A DNA stretch of 34,899 nucleotides from Azospirillum doebereinerae (GCF_003989665.1 NZ_RZIJ01000041.1:1-34899), one strand, 5' to 3'. Shown: positions 1 through 9,600, counted from the stretch's first letter. A program made the numbers and translations. The notes: generated by a model not told the origin, from the sequence alone.

Positions 1-293
1 CACAGGATGGCCGGCCGCAGCACCCGGCCGTCCTGCCCCAGCAGCACGGCACCGTGCATCTGGCCGGAAAAGCCGATGCCGGCAACGGCGGCAACGGCGT
101 CCGGGAGCTTTTCAGCCAGTTCATCCACCGAGGCGACGGCGACGGCGACCCAATCCTCCGGCTCCTGCTCCGACCACAGCGGGTGCGGGTGCGAAACCGT
201 GCAGGCGCGCGACGCGGTGGCCACGACCAGACCGTCGGCATCGGTCAGGACAGCTTTGACGCTCGACGTGCCGATGTCGATTCCCAGAAACAT
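1..293 (-). CDS. xylB: Xylulokinase, N-terminal part (runs off the left edge)
   Basis: Predicted cytoplasmic FGGY-family kinase that phosphorylates D-xylulose to xylulose 5-phosphate for the pentose phosphate pathway. The 97 visible residues start with the ATPase-fold phosphate loop GIDIGTSSVKAVL (residues 4-16, catalytic-site Asp6) and contain the XylB-type sugar-binding motif GQMHG at 77-81. The ATG at 293 is preceded by a purine-rich GGGAAAAGGGA ribosome site. It lies 45 bases after the fructokinase stop and is the last visible gene of the polyol operon. Its substrate would come from D-arabitol or xylitol oxidised by the upstream dehydrogenases. The C-terminal four fifths lie outside the window, so integrity cannot be judged. 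Confidence 0.9.
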   Translation of the reverse strand, partial: MFLGIDIGTSSVKAVLTDADGLVVATASRACTVSHPHPLWSEQEPEDWVAVAVASVDELAEKLPDAVAAVAGIGFSGQMHGAVLLGQDGRVLRPAIL

Positions 294-338
294 GGCGCGC
301 GATCCCTTTTCCCGGTGTGAACGCCGTCCCTCCCTCTC

Positions 339-1304
339 CTACCCGCCCAGCAAGCGGTTGACCGCCGCCCGGTCCGGCAGGGCCGGGATGGCGCCCGGAC
401 TCGTGGTGGCCAGGGCGCCGGCGGCGTTGGCGAAGCGGCAGATCCCGCGCAGGCGGCTGGGGGTGAAGGCGGTGCCGACATCCTCCAGGATGCCGGCCAG
501 CAAAGCGGCGACAAAGGCGTCGCCGGCCCCCGTGGTGTCGACGGTCGCCACCGCCATGCCCGGAACACGCTCGCAGGCGTCGCGGGTCAGGAAGGTGGAA
601 CCGTCGCGGCCGTGCGTCACCACCAGCAGGCGCAAGTCGCCGTGCCACAGCGTCCGGCCGCCCGCTTCGGGCTCCGACGTGCCGGTCAGGAACTCCAGCT
701 CCTCGTCGCTGAGCTTGACGATGCCGGCGGCGGCGATGCCCTCGCGGATCAGGCGCTCCGCCGTGTCGCGGTCGGGCCACAGCGACAGGCGCAGGTTGGC
801 GTCGAAGGACAGCAGCCGGCCGTGGCGGCGCGCCGTCTCCACCGCCGTCCGGCTCGCCTGCCGCGCCTCCGGGGCGATCAGCCCGATGGAGCCGGTGTGC
901 AGCAGCCGGGCCGCCGCCACCGCCGCCGGATCGAAATCCGCTGGGGAGAAGCCGGCCATCGGCTCGCTGTAGAACAGGAACTCGCGCTCGCCCTCCGCGT
1001 CGAGGGACACGAAGGCGACCGGCGTCCGCGCGCCCGGCACGAGGCGCAGGCCGCCGGCATCGACGCCGGCATCGGCCAGCGCCCGCGCCAGGAAGCGGCC
1101 GAAGCCGTCCGCCCCCGCCCGGCCGAGGAAGGCGCTGCGCACCCCCAGCCGGGCCAGCCCGGCCGCGACGTTGGCCGGGGCGCCGCCCGCCGCCGGGGTG
1201 AAGCCGCCGATGCTTCCCGGTGCGACACCGGGGCCGGCGGGCATGAAGTCGATCAGCACCTCTCCCAGGCACAGGACATCGATGCCTTGCGGTCCGGCGG
1301 TCAC
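339..1304 (-). CDS. PfkB-family sugar kinase, probable fructokinase
   Basis: A 321-residue ribokinase/PfkB-family kinase expected to phosphorylate fructose released by mannitol and sorbitol oxidation. Visible family features are the N-terminal substrate-binding glycine pair in AAGGAPANVA (38-47) and the C-terminal signature DTTGAGDAF (256-264), whose Asp262 is the catalytic base. Length is normal for fructokinases. I chose the GTG start at 1304 because it overlaps the TGA stop of the mannitol dehydrogenase as GTGA, a translational-coupling arrangement, and because the beta-strand of the fold (IDVLCLGEVLIDF) begins immediately after it. The frame stays open far upstream, but that part is a shadow of the dehydrogenase gene. 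The fructose assignment rests on the operon; 2-keto-3-deoxygluconate or ribose kinase activity cannot be excluded from sequence alone. Confidence 0.88.
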   Translation of the reverse strand: MTAGPQGIDVLCLGEVLIDFMPAGPGVAPGSIGGFTPAAGGAPANVAAGLARLGVRSAFLGRAGADGFGRFLARALADAGVDAGGLRLVPGARTPVAFVSLDAEGEREFLFYSEPMAGFSPADFDPAAVAAARLLHTGSIGLIAPEARQASRTAVETARRHGRLLSFDANLRLSLWPDRDTAERLIREGIAAAGIVKLSDEELEFLTGTSEPEAGGRTLWHGDLRLLVVTHGRDGSTFLTRDACERVPGMAVATVDTTGAGDAFVAALLAGILEDVGTAFTPSRLRGICRFANAAGALATTSPGAIPALPDRAAVNRLLGG

Positions 1305-2776
1305 GGCGCACCGCCGACGTAGCGGGTCAACACCGCGCGGGTGCCGTCCGCCCACAGGGCGCGCAACGCCCCGGCGAAGCGGTCGCGGAAGATCTCCGAG
1401 CGGCCGGTCTCGCCATAGACCTCGTGCATGTCGAGCCAGACGCCCGGCTCGACGCGCGCCCGCTTCGCCACGGCGGTCAGCCGCTCCCAGTTGGGGTCGT
1501 TGGGCTCGATGGCCGCGCCGTCCTCGGTCTCGCCATGGCAGTAGCGGCACCACAGCGCCGACTCCAGCGCCAGCCCTTCGATGCCGGTGCCGGCCTTCAG
1601 CCGGTCGGCGATGGACGGCACGATGAATTTCGGCTGGCGGTTGGAACCGTCGAGGCAGAGCCGGCGGATGGTGTCCTTGATCTTCGGGTTGGCGAAGCGC
1701 TGCTCGATGATCGCGAAATAGGCGGCGAGGTCCGTCCCCGGCACCGGAGGCACGATGGGCAGGATCTCCTCCCGCTCGACCTTGCGCAGGAAGTCGCGGA
1801 TCAGCGGAGTCTCCATCGCCTCGTGGGCGTGGGTGATGCCCAGCAGCCCGGCCGGATAGGCGATGATCGCGTGGCCGCCGTTCAGGATGCGGATCTTCAT
1901 CGTCTCGAACGGGGTCACGTCGGAAACGAACTGGACTCCCACCGCCTCCAACGCCGGGCGGCCGGCGGAGAAGCGGTCCTCCAGCACCCATTGGGTAAAG
2001 TCCTCGCAGAAGACCGGCCAGCGGTCCTCGATCCCGAAATCGGCGGCCAGCGCCGCGCGCTCGTGGTCGCCGGTGGCCGGGGTGATGCGGTCGACCATGC
2101 CGTTGGGGAAGGCGACCTCGGCGGCGATCCAGTCCGCCAGACCGGCGTCGATGGGCCGGGCAATGCCCAGCACGGCGTTGCGGGTGACGACGCCGTTGTG
2201 GGGGATGTTGTCGCAGGACATCACGGTGAAGGGTGCGAGGCCGGCGGCGCGGCGGCGGGCCAGCCCGGCGACGATCAGACCGAAGACGGTGGCGGGACTC
2301 TCCGGCGACGCGATGTCGGCGCGGATCGCCGGGTGGCCTGCGTCGAAGGCGCCCGCCGCGTCGATGTAGTAGCCGCCCTCCGTCACCGTCAGCGAGACGA
2401 TGCGGATCGCCGGATCGGCCAGCCCGGCGACGATCGCCTCCGTGTCGCCGACCGGCAGCATGCCGATCATGGCGCCGGTGACGCGAGCGAGGCTCTGCGC
2501 GCCCGACTGCTCGACCACGGTGGTCAGCCAGTCCTGCGGCTCCAGCGCGTCGCGCATCCGCTGGTCCGACGGCATGACGCCGGCGCCCAGGATGGCCCAG
2601 TCGTGATCGCGGCCCTGGCCGAACAGGCGGTCGAGATAGACCGCCTGATGGGCGCGGTGGAAGTTGCCGATGCCGAAATGCAGGATCCCGGCGGACAGCG
2701 CGGCGCGGTCGTAGGCCGGCACCGAAGCCTTGTCGGCGAGGGCCGGAAGCGTGCCGGCCGAAAGGGCGATGGTCAT
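1301..2776 (-). CDS. mtlK: Mannitol 2-dehydrogenase (long-chain polyol dehydrogenase)
   Basis: A 491-residue NAD-dependent polyol dehydrogenase that oxidises D-mannitol to D-fructose, and in many homologues D-arabitol to D-xylulose. The N-terminal nucleotide-binding segment is HFGIGNFHRAHQ (33-44). The C-terminal domain carries the family's K-x4-N-x2-H catalytic arrangement, Lys294, Asn299 and His302 in KIRILNGGHA. Length matches the approximately 490-residue family norm. The ATG at 2776 was preferred over an in-frame upstream codon at 2818 because the family N-terminus begins here and a purine-rich AGGGAA site precedes it. It sits 57 bases after smoS, and its stop overlaps the kinase start. 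Its pairing with both a fructokinase and xylulokinase fits dual mannitol and arabitol use. Confidence 0.92.
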   Translation of the reverse strand: MTIALSAGTLPALADKASVPAYDRAALSAGILHFGIGNFHRAHQAVYLDRLFGQGRDHDWAILGAGVMPSDQRMRDALEPQDWLTTVVEQSGAQSLARVTGAMIGMLPVGDTEAIVAGLADPAIRIVSLTVTEGGYYIDAAGAFDAGHPAIRADIASPESPATVFGLIVAGLARRRAAGLAPFTVMSCDNIPHNGVVTRNAVLGIARPIDAGLADWIAAEVAFPNGMVDRITPATGDHERAALAADFGIEDRWPVFCEDFTQWVLEDRFSAGRPALEAVGVQFVSDVTPFETMKIRILNGGHAIIAYPAGLLGITHAHEAMETPLIRDFLRKVEREEILPIVPPVPGTDLAAYFAIIEQRFANPKIKDTIRRLCLDGSNRQPKFIVPSIADRLKAGTGIEGLALESALWCRYCHGETEDGAAIEPNDPNWERLTAVAKRARVEPGVWLDMHEVYGETGRSEIFRDRFAGALRALWADGTRAVLTRYVGGAP

Positions 2777-2833
2777 GACGGTTCCCTGGAAAGAGGGGGC
2801 ACGGAAAGGACGGCGCAAAAAGGACGGCCGGCG

Positions 2834-3607
2834 TCAGCTCATCCAGTTGCCGCCGTCGACGTTGTAGGTCTGGGCGACGACGTAGTCGGCCTCGGCGCTG
2901 GCCAGAAAGACGGCCATGCCGGTCAGATCCTCGGCCCGGCCCATGCGGCCGTAGGGCACCGCCGCGCCGACCATGCGCTTCTTCTCGCCGGGCGGAAGCC
3001 CCTCATGCTTGGCGAACAGGGCGTCGACGCCGTCCCAATGCTCGCCCTCCACCACGCCGGGGGCGATGGCGTTGACGTTGATCCCATGGCGGATCAGATT
3101 CAAGCCCGCCGACTGGGTGAGGCTGATCACCGCCGCCTTGCTCGCGCAATAGACGGCGACCAGCGGCTCGCCGCGGCGGCCGGCCTGGGAGGCCATGTTG
3201 ACGATCTTGCCGCCCCGCCCCTGCGCGATCATCCGCTTGGCCACCGCCTGGAGCGTGAACAGGGTGCCGGCGACGTTGATGGCGAACAGCCGGTCGTAGC
3301 TGGCGCGCGTGATCTCCGCGACCGGCGCCAGATCGAAGACGGCGGCGTTGTTGACCAGGATGTCGACGCCGCCGGCCCGCGCCGCCACCGCCTCGACCAT
3401 GGCGTCGATGGAGCCCTGGTCGGTTACGTCCAGCGCCACCGCGTAGGCACCCTCGCCGATCTCCGCCGCCGTCCGCTCGGCGGCGGCGAGGTCGATGTCG
3501 GCGATGGCGACGGTGGCGCCCTCGCGCACGTAGGCGGCGGCGAAGGCGCGACCGATGCCGCGCGCCGCGCCGGTGACAATGGCCGACTTGCCGTCGAGAC
3601 GTTTCAT
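2834..3607 (-). CDS. smoS: Sorbitol (L-iditol 2-) dehydrogenase, SDR family
   Basis: A 257-residue short-chain dehydrogenase that oxidises D-sorbitol to D-fructose and galactitol-like polyols to ketoses with NAD. The sequence closely resembles the SmoS protein of Rhodobacter sphaeroides as I remember it, including the C-terminal run QTYNVDGGNWMS. Domains: nucleotide-binding TGAARGIG (12-19), NNAA (87-90), and the catalytic tetrad Asn111, Ser140, Tyr153, Lys157. The ATG at 3607 follows an AAAGGA ribosome site; a GTG at 3625 would add six residues lacking family similarity. The gene follows the transporter ATPase and precedes mtlK, all on the minus strand. Identification is strong because the whole chain, not only motifs, fits the family. 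Confidence 0.93.
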   Translation of the reverse strand: MKRLDGKSAIVTGAARGIGRAFAAAYVREGATVAIADIDLAAAERTAAEIGEGAYAVALDVTDQGSIDAMVEAVAARAGGVDILVNNAAVFDLAPVAEITRASYDRLFAINVAGTLFTLQAVAKRMIAQGRGGKIVNMASQAGRRGEPLVAVYCASKAAVISLTQSAGLNLIRHGINVNAIAPGVVEGEHWDGVDALFAKHEGLPPGEKKRMVGAAVPYGRMGRAEDLTGMAVFLASAEADYVVAQTYNVDGGNWMS

Positions 3608-3632
3608 GGCGGGATCCTTTCTCACAGGGGTC

Positions 3633-4628
<996 letters not shown>

Positions 4629-4639
4629 AGGCGGGGCTC

Positions 4640-5470
4640 CTACTTCACGGCGCCGAAGGTCAGGCCGCGCACGAGCTGCTTCTGGCTGAACCAGCCGAGA
4701 ATCAGGATCGGCGCGACCGCCATGGTCGAGGCGGCCGACAGTTTCGCGTAGAACAGCCCTTCTGGGCTGGAGTAGCTGGCGATGAAGGCGGTCAGCGGCG
4801 CCGACTGCGAGGCCGAAAGGTTCAGCGTCCAGAACGCCTCGTTCCACGCCAGGATGACGTTGAGCAGCAGGGTGGAGGCGATCCCCGGCACCGCCATCGG
4901 CAGCAGCACGAAGAGGATCTCCTCCCGCAGACCGGCGCCGTCCATCCGCGCGGCCTCCAGGATCTCGCCTGGAATCTCGCGGAAATAGGTGAACAGCATC
5001 CAGACGATGATCGGCAGGTTGATCAGCGTCAGCACGATGATCAGCCCGATCCGGCTGTCGAGCAGGCCGCTGTCGCGGAACAGCAGGTAGATCGGGATCA
5101 GCACGCCGACCGGCGGCAGCATCTTGGTCGACAGCATCCACATCAGCACGTCGCGCGTCCGCCGGCCGGGCACGAAGGCCATCGACCAGGCGGCGGGTAC
5201 GGCGACCAGCAGCCCGGCCAGCGTGGAGCCCAGCGAGATGACCACCGAGTTCATGAAGTGCAGGAAATAATCGGACCGCGCCTGCACCTCGGCGTAGTTC
5301 TCCAGCGTCCAGTGGAAGGCAAGGAAGGACGGCGGCGAGGCGATGGCCTCGGCCTCCGTCTTGAAGCTGGTCAGCGCGGTCCACAGGATCGGGAAGAACA
5401 TCGCGATCCCGACGGTCCAGGCCAGCAGGGTCAGCACCAGCTTGCGGCGGTTGGTTGCGGCGCGCGCCAT
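4640..5470 (-). CDS. smoG: Sorbitol/mannitol ABC transporter permease (SmoG/MalG type)
   Basis: A 276-residue inner-membrane permease of the MalG branch (BPD_transp_1). Hydrophobic segments begin at about 11-30 and recur through the chain, giving the usual six-helix pattern. The cytoplasmic EAA loop, EAARMDGAGLREEI at 172-185, is the docking site for the ATPase. The N-terminal SFKTEAEAI segment after the first helix is typical for MalG-like sugar permeases. The ATG at 5470 lies 4 bases after the SmoF stop, so the two permeases are tightly coupled. Substrate assignment to sorbitol, mannitol and arabitol comes from the operon. Confidence 0.92.
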   Translation of the reverse strand: MARAATNRRKLVLTLLAWTVGIAMFFPILWTALTSFKTEAEAIASPPSFLAFHWTLENYAEVQARSDYFLHFMNSVVISLGSTLAGLLVAVPAAWSMAFVPGRRTRDVLMWMLSTKMLPPVGVLIPIYLLFRDSGLLDSRIGLIIVLTLINLPIIVWMLFTYFREIPGEILEAARMDGAGLREEILFVLLPMAVPGIASTLLLNVILAWNEAFWTLNLSASQSAPLTAFIASYSSPEGLFYAKLSAASTMAVAPILILGWFSQKQLVRGLTFGAVK

Positions 5471-5474
5471 GGCG

Positions 5475-6347
5475 TCAGAGATCCAGGTTGCGGCCGATCA
5501 TCCTCATGAGGAAGACGGCGACGATGTTGGCGAGGACGACGGCGACGATGCCCCCGGCGGAGCCGCCGCCGACATCGAATTGCAGCAGCGAGAGGCTGTA
5601 GACCAGATAGGTGATGTTGGTGGTGGCGTTGCCCGGACCGCCGTTGGTCGTCACCAGGATCTCGGCGAAGACCGACAGCAGGAAAATGGTCTGGATCAGC
5701 GTCACCACCGTCATCGCGCGGGCCAAATGGGGCAGGATGATGTGGACGAAGCGGTCGACCGCCCCGGCCCCGTCCATCTCCGCCGCCTCCAGCCGCTCGC
5801 GGTCGAGCGACTGCAGCGCGGTCAGCAGGATCAGCGTCGCGAAGGGCAGCCACTGCCAGGTGACAATCAGGACGATCGAGGACAGCGGCGCCTCCGACAG
5901 GAAGTCGAAGGGCTGGAGGCCCAGCCCCCTGGCGACGGCGGCGAACAGCCCGTTCACCGGGTTCATCAGCATGTTCTTCCACACCAGCGCCGACACGGTG
6001 GGCATGACGAAGAACGGGGCGATGACGAGCAGGCGGACGATCCCCCGCCCCCAGAAGGGCTGGTCGAGCAGCAGAGCGAGCCCGATCCCGCCGCAGACCG
6101 TCAGCGCCAGCACCCCGCCGACCAGCGCCAGCGTGTTGCCGAGCGCCGTGAAGAAGGCGGGATCGGTCAGAAAATACTGATAGTTGAGGGTGCCGATCCA
6201 CTCCTCGGTTCCCGGCATGAGCAGGTTGTAGCGCAGGAACGAAAAGTAGAGCGTCATCGCGAGCGGAATCAGCATCCAGCCGAGCAGCAGGACGACGGCG
6301 GGCGCCATCGTCAGGCGCGCGGCGGCACGCGAATGGGCGGTGGCCAT
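5475..6347 (-). CDS. smoF: Sorbitol/mannitol ABC transporter permease (SmoF/MalF type)
   Basis: A 290-residue inner-membrane permease, partner of SmoG. The first helix spans about 15-35 and is followed by the short periplasmic loop usual in alphaproteobacterial sugar permeases. The ATPase-docking EAA loop reads EAAEMDGAGAVDRF (188-201). The motif TNGGPGNATTNI in the last third is common in this permease branch. The start at 6347 is placed where the family N-terminus begins (MATAHSRAAARLTMAP). It lies 72 bases downstream of smoE. It should form the heterodimeric channel with SmoG; the substrate is inferred from the neighbouring dehydrogenases. Confidence 0.92.
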   Translation of the reverse strand: MATAHSRAAARLTMAPAVVLLLGWMLIPLAMTLYFSFLRYNLLMPGTEEWIGTLNYQYFLTDPAFFTALGNTLALVGGVLALTVCGGIGLALLLDQPFWGRGIVRLLVIAPFFVMPTVSALVWKNMLMNPVNGLFAAVARGLGLQPFDFLSEAPLSSIVLIVTWQWLPFATLILLTALQSLDRERLEAAEMDGAGAVDRFVHIILPHLARAMTVVTLIQTIFLLSVFAEILVTTNGGPGNATTNITYLVYSLSLLQFDVGGGSAGGIVAVVLANIVAVFLMRMIGRNLDL

Positions 6348-6419
6348 GGGCTCGACCCTTGAGAGGCGGCGTTGCGGAGGCGGGCGGATGACCGGGAGAG
6401 GCGACCCGACGGAAACCGG

Positions 6420-7733
6420 CTACTTGATGTAGCCGGCCTTGGTCATCTCGCGCGTGGCCAGCGCCTGGGCGTTCTGCAACGCCTGATCGGCGCTCACCTG
6501 CCCGGCCAGCGCCGCCGAGAAGGCTTGGCCGACGCCGGTGCCGATGCCCTGGAATTCCGGGATCGCCACGAACTGGACGCCGGTGTAGGGCACCTCCTGG
6601 ACGGTCGGCTTCAGCGGATCGGCCGCCTGGATCGACTTCAGGGTCAGGTCGGCGAAGGGGGCCGCCTTCTGGTAGTCGGGGTTGGCGTAGAGCGAGCTGC
6701 GGGTGCCCGGCGGCACGTTGGCCCAGCCCTCCTCCTTGGCGACCAGTTCCAGATACTCCTTGGAGGTCGCCCAGGCGATGAAGCTCTGCGCCGCGTCGCC
6801 CTTCTTGCTGCTGGCCGGGATGGCGAGGTTCCAGGCCCACAGCCAGTTCGCCCGCTTGCCCAGCCCATTGTCGGGCGCCAGCGCGTAGCCGACCTTGTCC
6901 GCCACCTTGCTCTGCGCCGGGTTGGAGACGAAGGAGGCGGCGACGGTGGCGTCGATCCACATCGCGCATTTGCCGGTCTGGAACAGCGCGAGATTTTCGT
7001 TGAAGCCGTTCGACGAGGCGCCCGGCGGGCCGGCGTCCTTCATCAGGCCGAGATAGGTCGTCAGCGTCTGCTTCCAGGGATCGGTGTTGAACTGCGGCTT
7101 CCAGGCCATGTCGAACCAGCGGGCGCCGTAGGAGTTGGCCATGGCGCTGATGAAGGCCATGTTCTCGCCCCAACCGGCCTTGCCGCGCAGGCAGATGCCG
7201 TAGACCTCCTTGCTCTTGTCGGTCAGCTTGCGCGCGGCGTCGGCGACGAAGGCCCAGCTCGGCGCCTCCGGCATGGTCAACCCGGCCTTCTCGAACAGGT
7301 CCTTGCGGTACATGACCATCGAGCTTTCGCCGTAGAAGGGCGCGGCGTAGAGCGTGCCGCCGGCGGTCAGGCCGTTGCGGATCGACGGCAGCAGGTCGTC
7401 GGCGTCATAACCCGCCCCCAGCTTGTCGAGCGGCATCAGCCACTTCTGCTTGGTCCAGATCGGCACCTCGTAGGTGCCGATGGTCAGGATGTCGTACTGA
7501 CCGCCCTTGGTGGCGATGTCGGTGGTCACGCGCTGGCGCAGCACGTTCTCCTCCAGCGTCACCCAGTTCAGCGTGATGTCGGGGTGCGCCTTGGTAAAGT
7601 GATCCGCCAGCTTCTGCATGCGGATCATGTCGCCGTTGTTCACCGTGGCGATGGACAGCGTTTCCGCCTGGGCGGAAGCGCCGAGAAAGGCGGCCACCGC
7701 CGCACCCGTCAGGGATAGCACGCGCGTCTTCAT
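6420..7733 (-). CDS. smoE: Sorbitol/mannitol-binding periplasmic protein (SmoE type)
   Basis: A 437-residue extracytoplasmic solute-binding protein that captures polyols and delivers them to the SmoFGK transporter. A Sec signal peptide is visible: Lys/Arg at 2-4, a hydrophobic core at about 6-20, and an Ala-x-Ala cleavage site near residue 23 (SAQAE). The mature protein is a family 1 (carbohydrate) binding protein with aromatic-rich ligand regions (YEVPIWTKQKW, WLWAWN). The ATG at 7733 has a strong GGAGGAA ribosome site eight bases upstream. It is the first gene of the operon, as is common for the abundant binding protein, and reads away from the divergent ROK regulator gene. Confidence 0.93.
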   Translation of the reverse strand: MKTRVLSLTGAAVAAFLGASAQAETLSIATVNNGDMIRMQKLADHFTKAHPDITLNWVTLEENVLRQRVTTDIATKGGQYDILTIGTYEVPIWTKQKWLMPLDKLGAGYDADDLLPSIRNGLTAGGTLYAAPFYGESSMVMYRKDLFEKAGLTMPEAPSWAFVADAARKLTDKSKEVYGICLRGKAGWGENMAFISAMANSYGARWFDMAWKPQFNTDPWKQTLTTYLGLMKDAGPPGASSNGFNENLALFQTGKCAMWIDATVAASFVSNPAQSKVADKVGYALAPDNGLGKRANWLWAWNLAIPASSKKGDAAQSFIAWATSKEYLELVAKEEGWANVPPGTRSSLYANPDYQKAAPFADLTLKSIQAADPLKPTVQEVPYTGVQFVAIPEFQGIGTGVGQAFSAALAGQVSADQALQNAQALATREMTKAGYIK

Positions 7734-7879
7734 GCTTGGTTCCTCCCAAATATCCTTGTCCGGCCGCGCCAGCGCAGGCGTGGACCGCCCGACGGGATTC
7801 CCTCCGCCCCTGCCGGCCTTGCGGGGACTCCCCGCGCGCCGGAACGGGCGACGCCCTTCGGTTTGCATAGCTGACCAAC

Positions 7880-7909
7880 ACTATAAATCCGGCTTCGGAG
7901 AGGATGCAA
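7880..7909 (-). promoter_or_regulatory. Candidate sigma-70-type promoter of the polyol operon
   Basis: On the minus strand, TTGCAT (plus positions 7904-7909) and TATAGT (7880-7885) are separated by 18 bases. The -10 matches the consensus at five of six positions, the -35 at only three. The expected transcript start near 7873 leaves a leader of about 140 bases before smoE. The -35 box touches the palindrome at 7908-7936, so a protein bound there could affect polymerase. This is a pattern match only. Confidence 0.35.
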
Positions 7910-7936
7910 TATATAAATCACATTGATTTTTATATT
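7908..7936. promoter_or_regulatory. AT-rich palindromic operator, smoE-proximal
   Basis: AATATATAAATCA (7908-7920) and TGATTTTTATATT (7924-7936) form an inverted repeat around the three bases CAT, with one mismatch in 13 pairs. Such an AT-rich palindrome stands out in this GC-rich genome. The AAATCA-N3-TGATTT core recurs at 8119-8147 beside the divergent regulator gene. It is the likely binding site of the ROK regulator, by position; no direct evidence. Confidence 0.65.
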
Positions 7937-8118
7937 CACGCAAACGATTTCCCGATGGGATGCCGTCCAGTTCGCCACCGTCCTTCCCGGCGCCACCGCA
8001 AAGCAGCAAAGCCAATCGCACACCCATCGGGAACGATGGAATTCTTGCGTTGCCAGAAAATGGCTTGCCGTCGTCCGAAGCCTGTGCGAACCGTGACGCC
8101 CCCCCCGGTGTTGGAGCC

Positions 8119-8147
8119 AATAAATAAATCACTTTGATTTTATTATA
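8119..8147. promoter_or_regulatory. AT-rich palindromic operator, regulator-proximal
   Basis: AATAAATAAATCA (8119-8131) and TGATTTTATTATA (8135-8147) form an inverted repeat around CTT, with 10 of 13 pairs matching and the same AAATCA-N3-TGATTT core as the site at 7908-7936. Its right arm contains TATTAT (8141-8146), a possible -10 box for the regulator gene, which would make the site autoregulatory. Centres of the two sites are 211 bases apart. Confidence 0.6.
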
Positions 8148-8201
8148 TGCGGTTGCTACACTGGCTTTCGGGCAACTTCGGAAAGCGGGGATCGCGAAAG
8201 C

Positions 8202-9407
8202 ATGCGGGGCGGCGACACCACCGGGCTGCGCGCCTACAACGAGCGGCTGGTCATGCACGCGCTGCTGCAAGCCGGCACGCTGTCCAAGGCGGAGGTCGCG
8301 CGCGAAACCGGGTTGAGCGGCCAAGCCGCCTCGGTGATCGTCAACCGCCTGCTCGACGACGGGCTGCTGGTCAAGCTCGACAAGGTGCGCGGCCAGGTCG
8401 GACAGCCCTCCACCCCCATCGCCCCCAATCCGGAGGGCGCCTATGCGCTCGGCGTGAAGATCGGCCGGCGCAGCGCCGAGGCGATCCTCATCAACCTGCT
8501 GGGCGAGGAACTGGGGACCAGCCGGGTGCGCTACGAGGCTCCCCTGCCGGAACCAACCATCGCGACGGCGGTCGCCCAGGCGGTCGGGCTGCTCGGCCAT
8601 CTCTCCCCAACGGCGCGGTCCCGCGTGGTCGGCCTCGGCATCGCCATGCCGGACGAGATCCATGCTTGGTCGGCGGAACTGGGGCTGGCGGCCGGCGCGC
8701 TCGACGGGTGGCGCGACGCCGACGTCGCCGGGGCGCTGGGGCGGGAGACCGGCTTGCCGGTGACGGTCCACAACGACGCGGCTGCGGCCTGCGCGGCGGA
8801 AATGATCGCCGGCCATGCCATCACCAGCCGCAGCGCCCTCTACATCTATCTCGGCACCTTCATCGGTGGCGGCGTCGTGATCGACGGCCATCTGTACCGC
8901 GGTGAGCAAGGCAACGCCGGCGCCATCGGCTCCATGCCGACCGGGTCGGCCGCCCCTGGGGCACCGCCAAGCCAACTGATCCACAGCGCGTCCATCTTCC
9001 TGCTGGAACGCGCGCTGGAGGCCGAGGGGATCGACCCCGCGCAAGCGCTCACCGACGGCGCCGGCACCGAGGCGAACGCCGTCTTCGACGCCTGGGCCGG
9101 CGCCGCGACCATAGAGCTGTCGCGCGCCATCGTCTCCGCCCTCAGCGTGATCGATTTCCAGGAGGTGGTGGTGGACGGCTTCCTGCCGCCGGCTTGGCGC
9201 GACCGCTTCACGCAGCGGCTGTCCGCGGCGGTGGAACGCTTCAACCGGTCGGGCCTGAAGAGCGCCACCGTCACCGCCGGCTCGATCGGGCCGATGGCCC
9301 GCGTGCTGGGCGCCGCCATGCTGCCGCTCAAGGCGCGCTTCTCCCCCGATACCGACCTGCTGGTCCGGTCGGGCGCGGCGCGGACCCTCGCGCAGCCGCG
9401 TGGCTGA
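8202..9407 (+). CDS. ROK-family transcriptional regulator
   Basis: A 401-residue DNA-binding regulator of the ROK (NagC/Mlc/XylR) type. A helix-turn-helix lies at about 28-50 (LSKAEVARETGLSGQAASVI), followed by a wing and then an actin-like sugar-kinase fold: DxG-like strand ALGVKIG (82-88), NDA (191-193) and GTFIGGGVV (218-226). The kinase-type ExGH motif is replaced by NAGAIG (238-243), and the zinc-binding CxCGxxGC cluster of many ROK proteins is absent. It is therefore probably a regulator without kinase activity. It is divergent from the polyol operon and its gene begins 55 bases after a palindrome shared with that operon, so control by a polyol or its keto product is likely. Whether it represses or activates cannot be told. 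Confidence 0.88.
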   Translation: MRGGDTTGLRAYNERLVMHALLQAGTLSKAEVARETGLSGQAASVIVNRLLDDGLLVKLDKVRGQVGQPSTPIAPNPEGAYALGVKIGRRSAEAILINLLGEELGTSRVRYEAPLPEPTIATAVAQAVGLLGHLSPTARSRVVGLGIAMPDEIHAWSAELGLAAGALDGWRDADVAGALGRETGLPVTVHNDAAAACAAEMIAGHAITSRSALYIYLGTFIGGGVVIDGHLYRGEQGNAGAIGSMPTGSAAPGAPPSQLIHSASIFLLERALEAEGIDPAQALTDGAGTEANAVFDAWAGAATIELSRAIVSALSVIDFQEVVVDGFLPPAWRDRFTQRLSAAVERFNRSGLKSATVTAGSIGPMARVLGAAMLPLKARFSPDTDLLVRSGAARTLAQPRG

Positions 9408-9600
9408 GCCATTCCGCGTGTCCACCGGCGGCGGGATCATCCGCAGGATTTGATCGGCACGACCGGGGGTGAGGCGATAGCTCTTTTACGACGATCGCGA
9501 CGACAAGCACCGCAAAGGGCAAGCCGGTCGCCGCGCATACTGTGTGAGTGAGGCGCGGCGCCATCAAGTCGGCGGTGAAGCCTTCGGCGGGGGAACCACC

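Noticed and set aside
9328..9567. A 79-codon minus-strand frame with one hydrophobic stretch between the ROK and TauD genes
   Set aside because: Half of it is antisense to the ROK gene, there is no good ribosome site, and one hydrophobic run is not enough evidence for a small membrane protein.
9408..9600. Search for a terminator between the convergent ROK and TauD genes
   Set aside because: Only very short GC-rich self-complementary runs such as GGCGC-G-GCGCC were found, with no usable loop or T-run.
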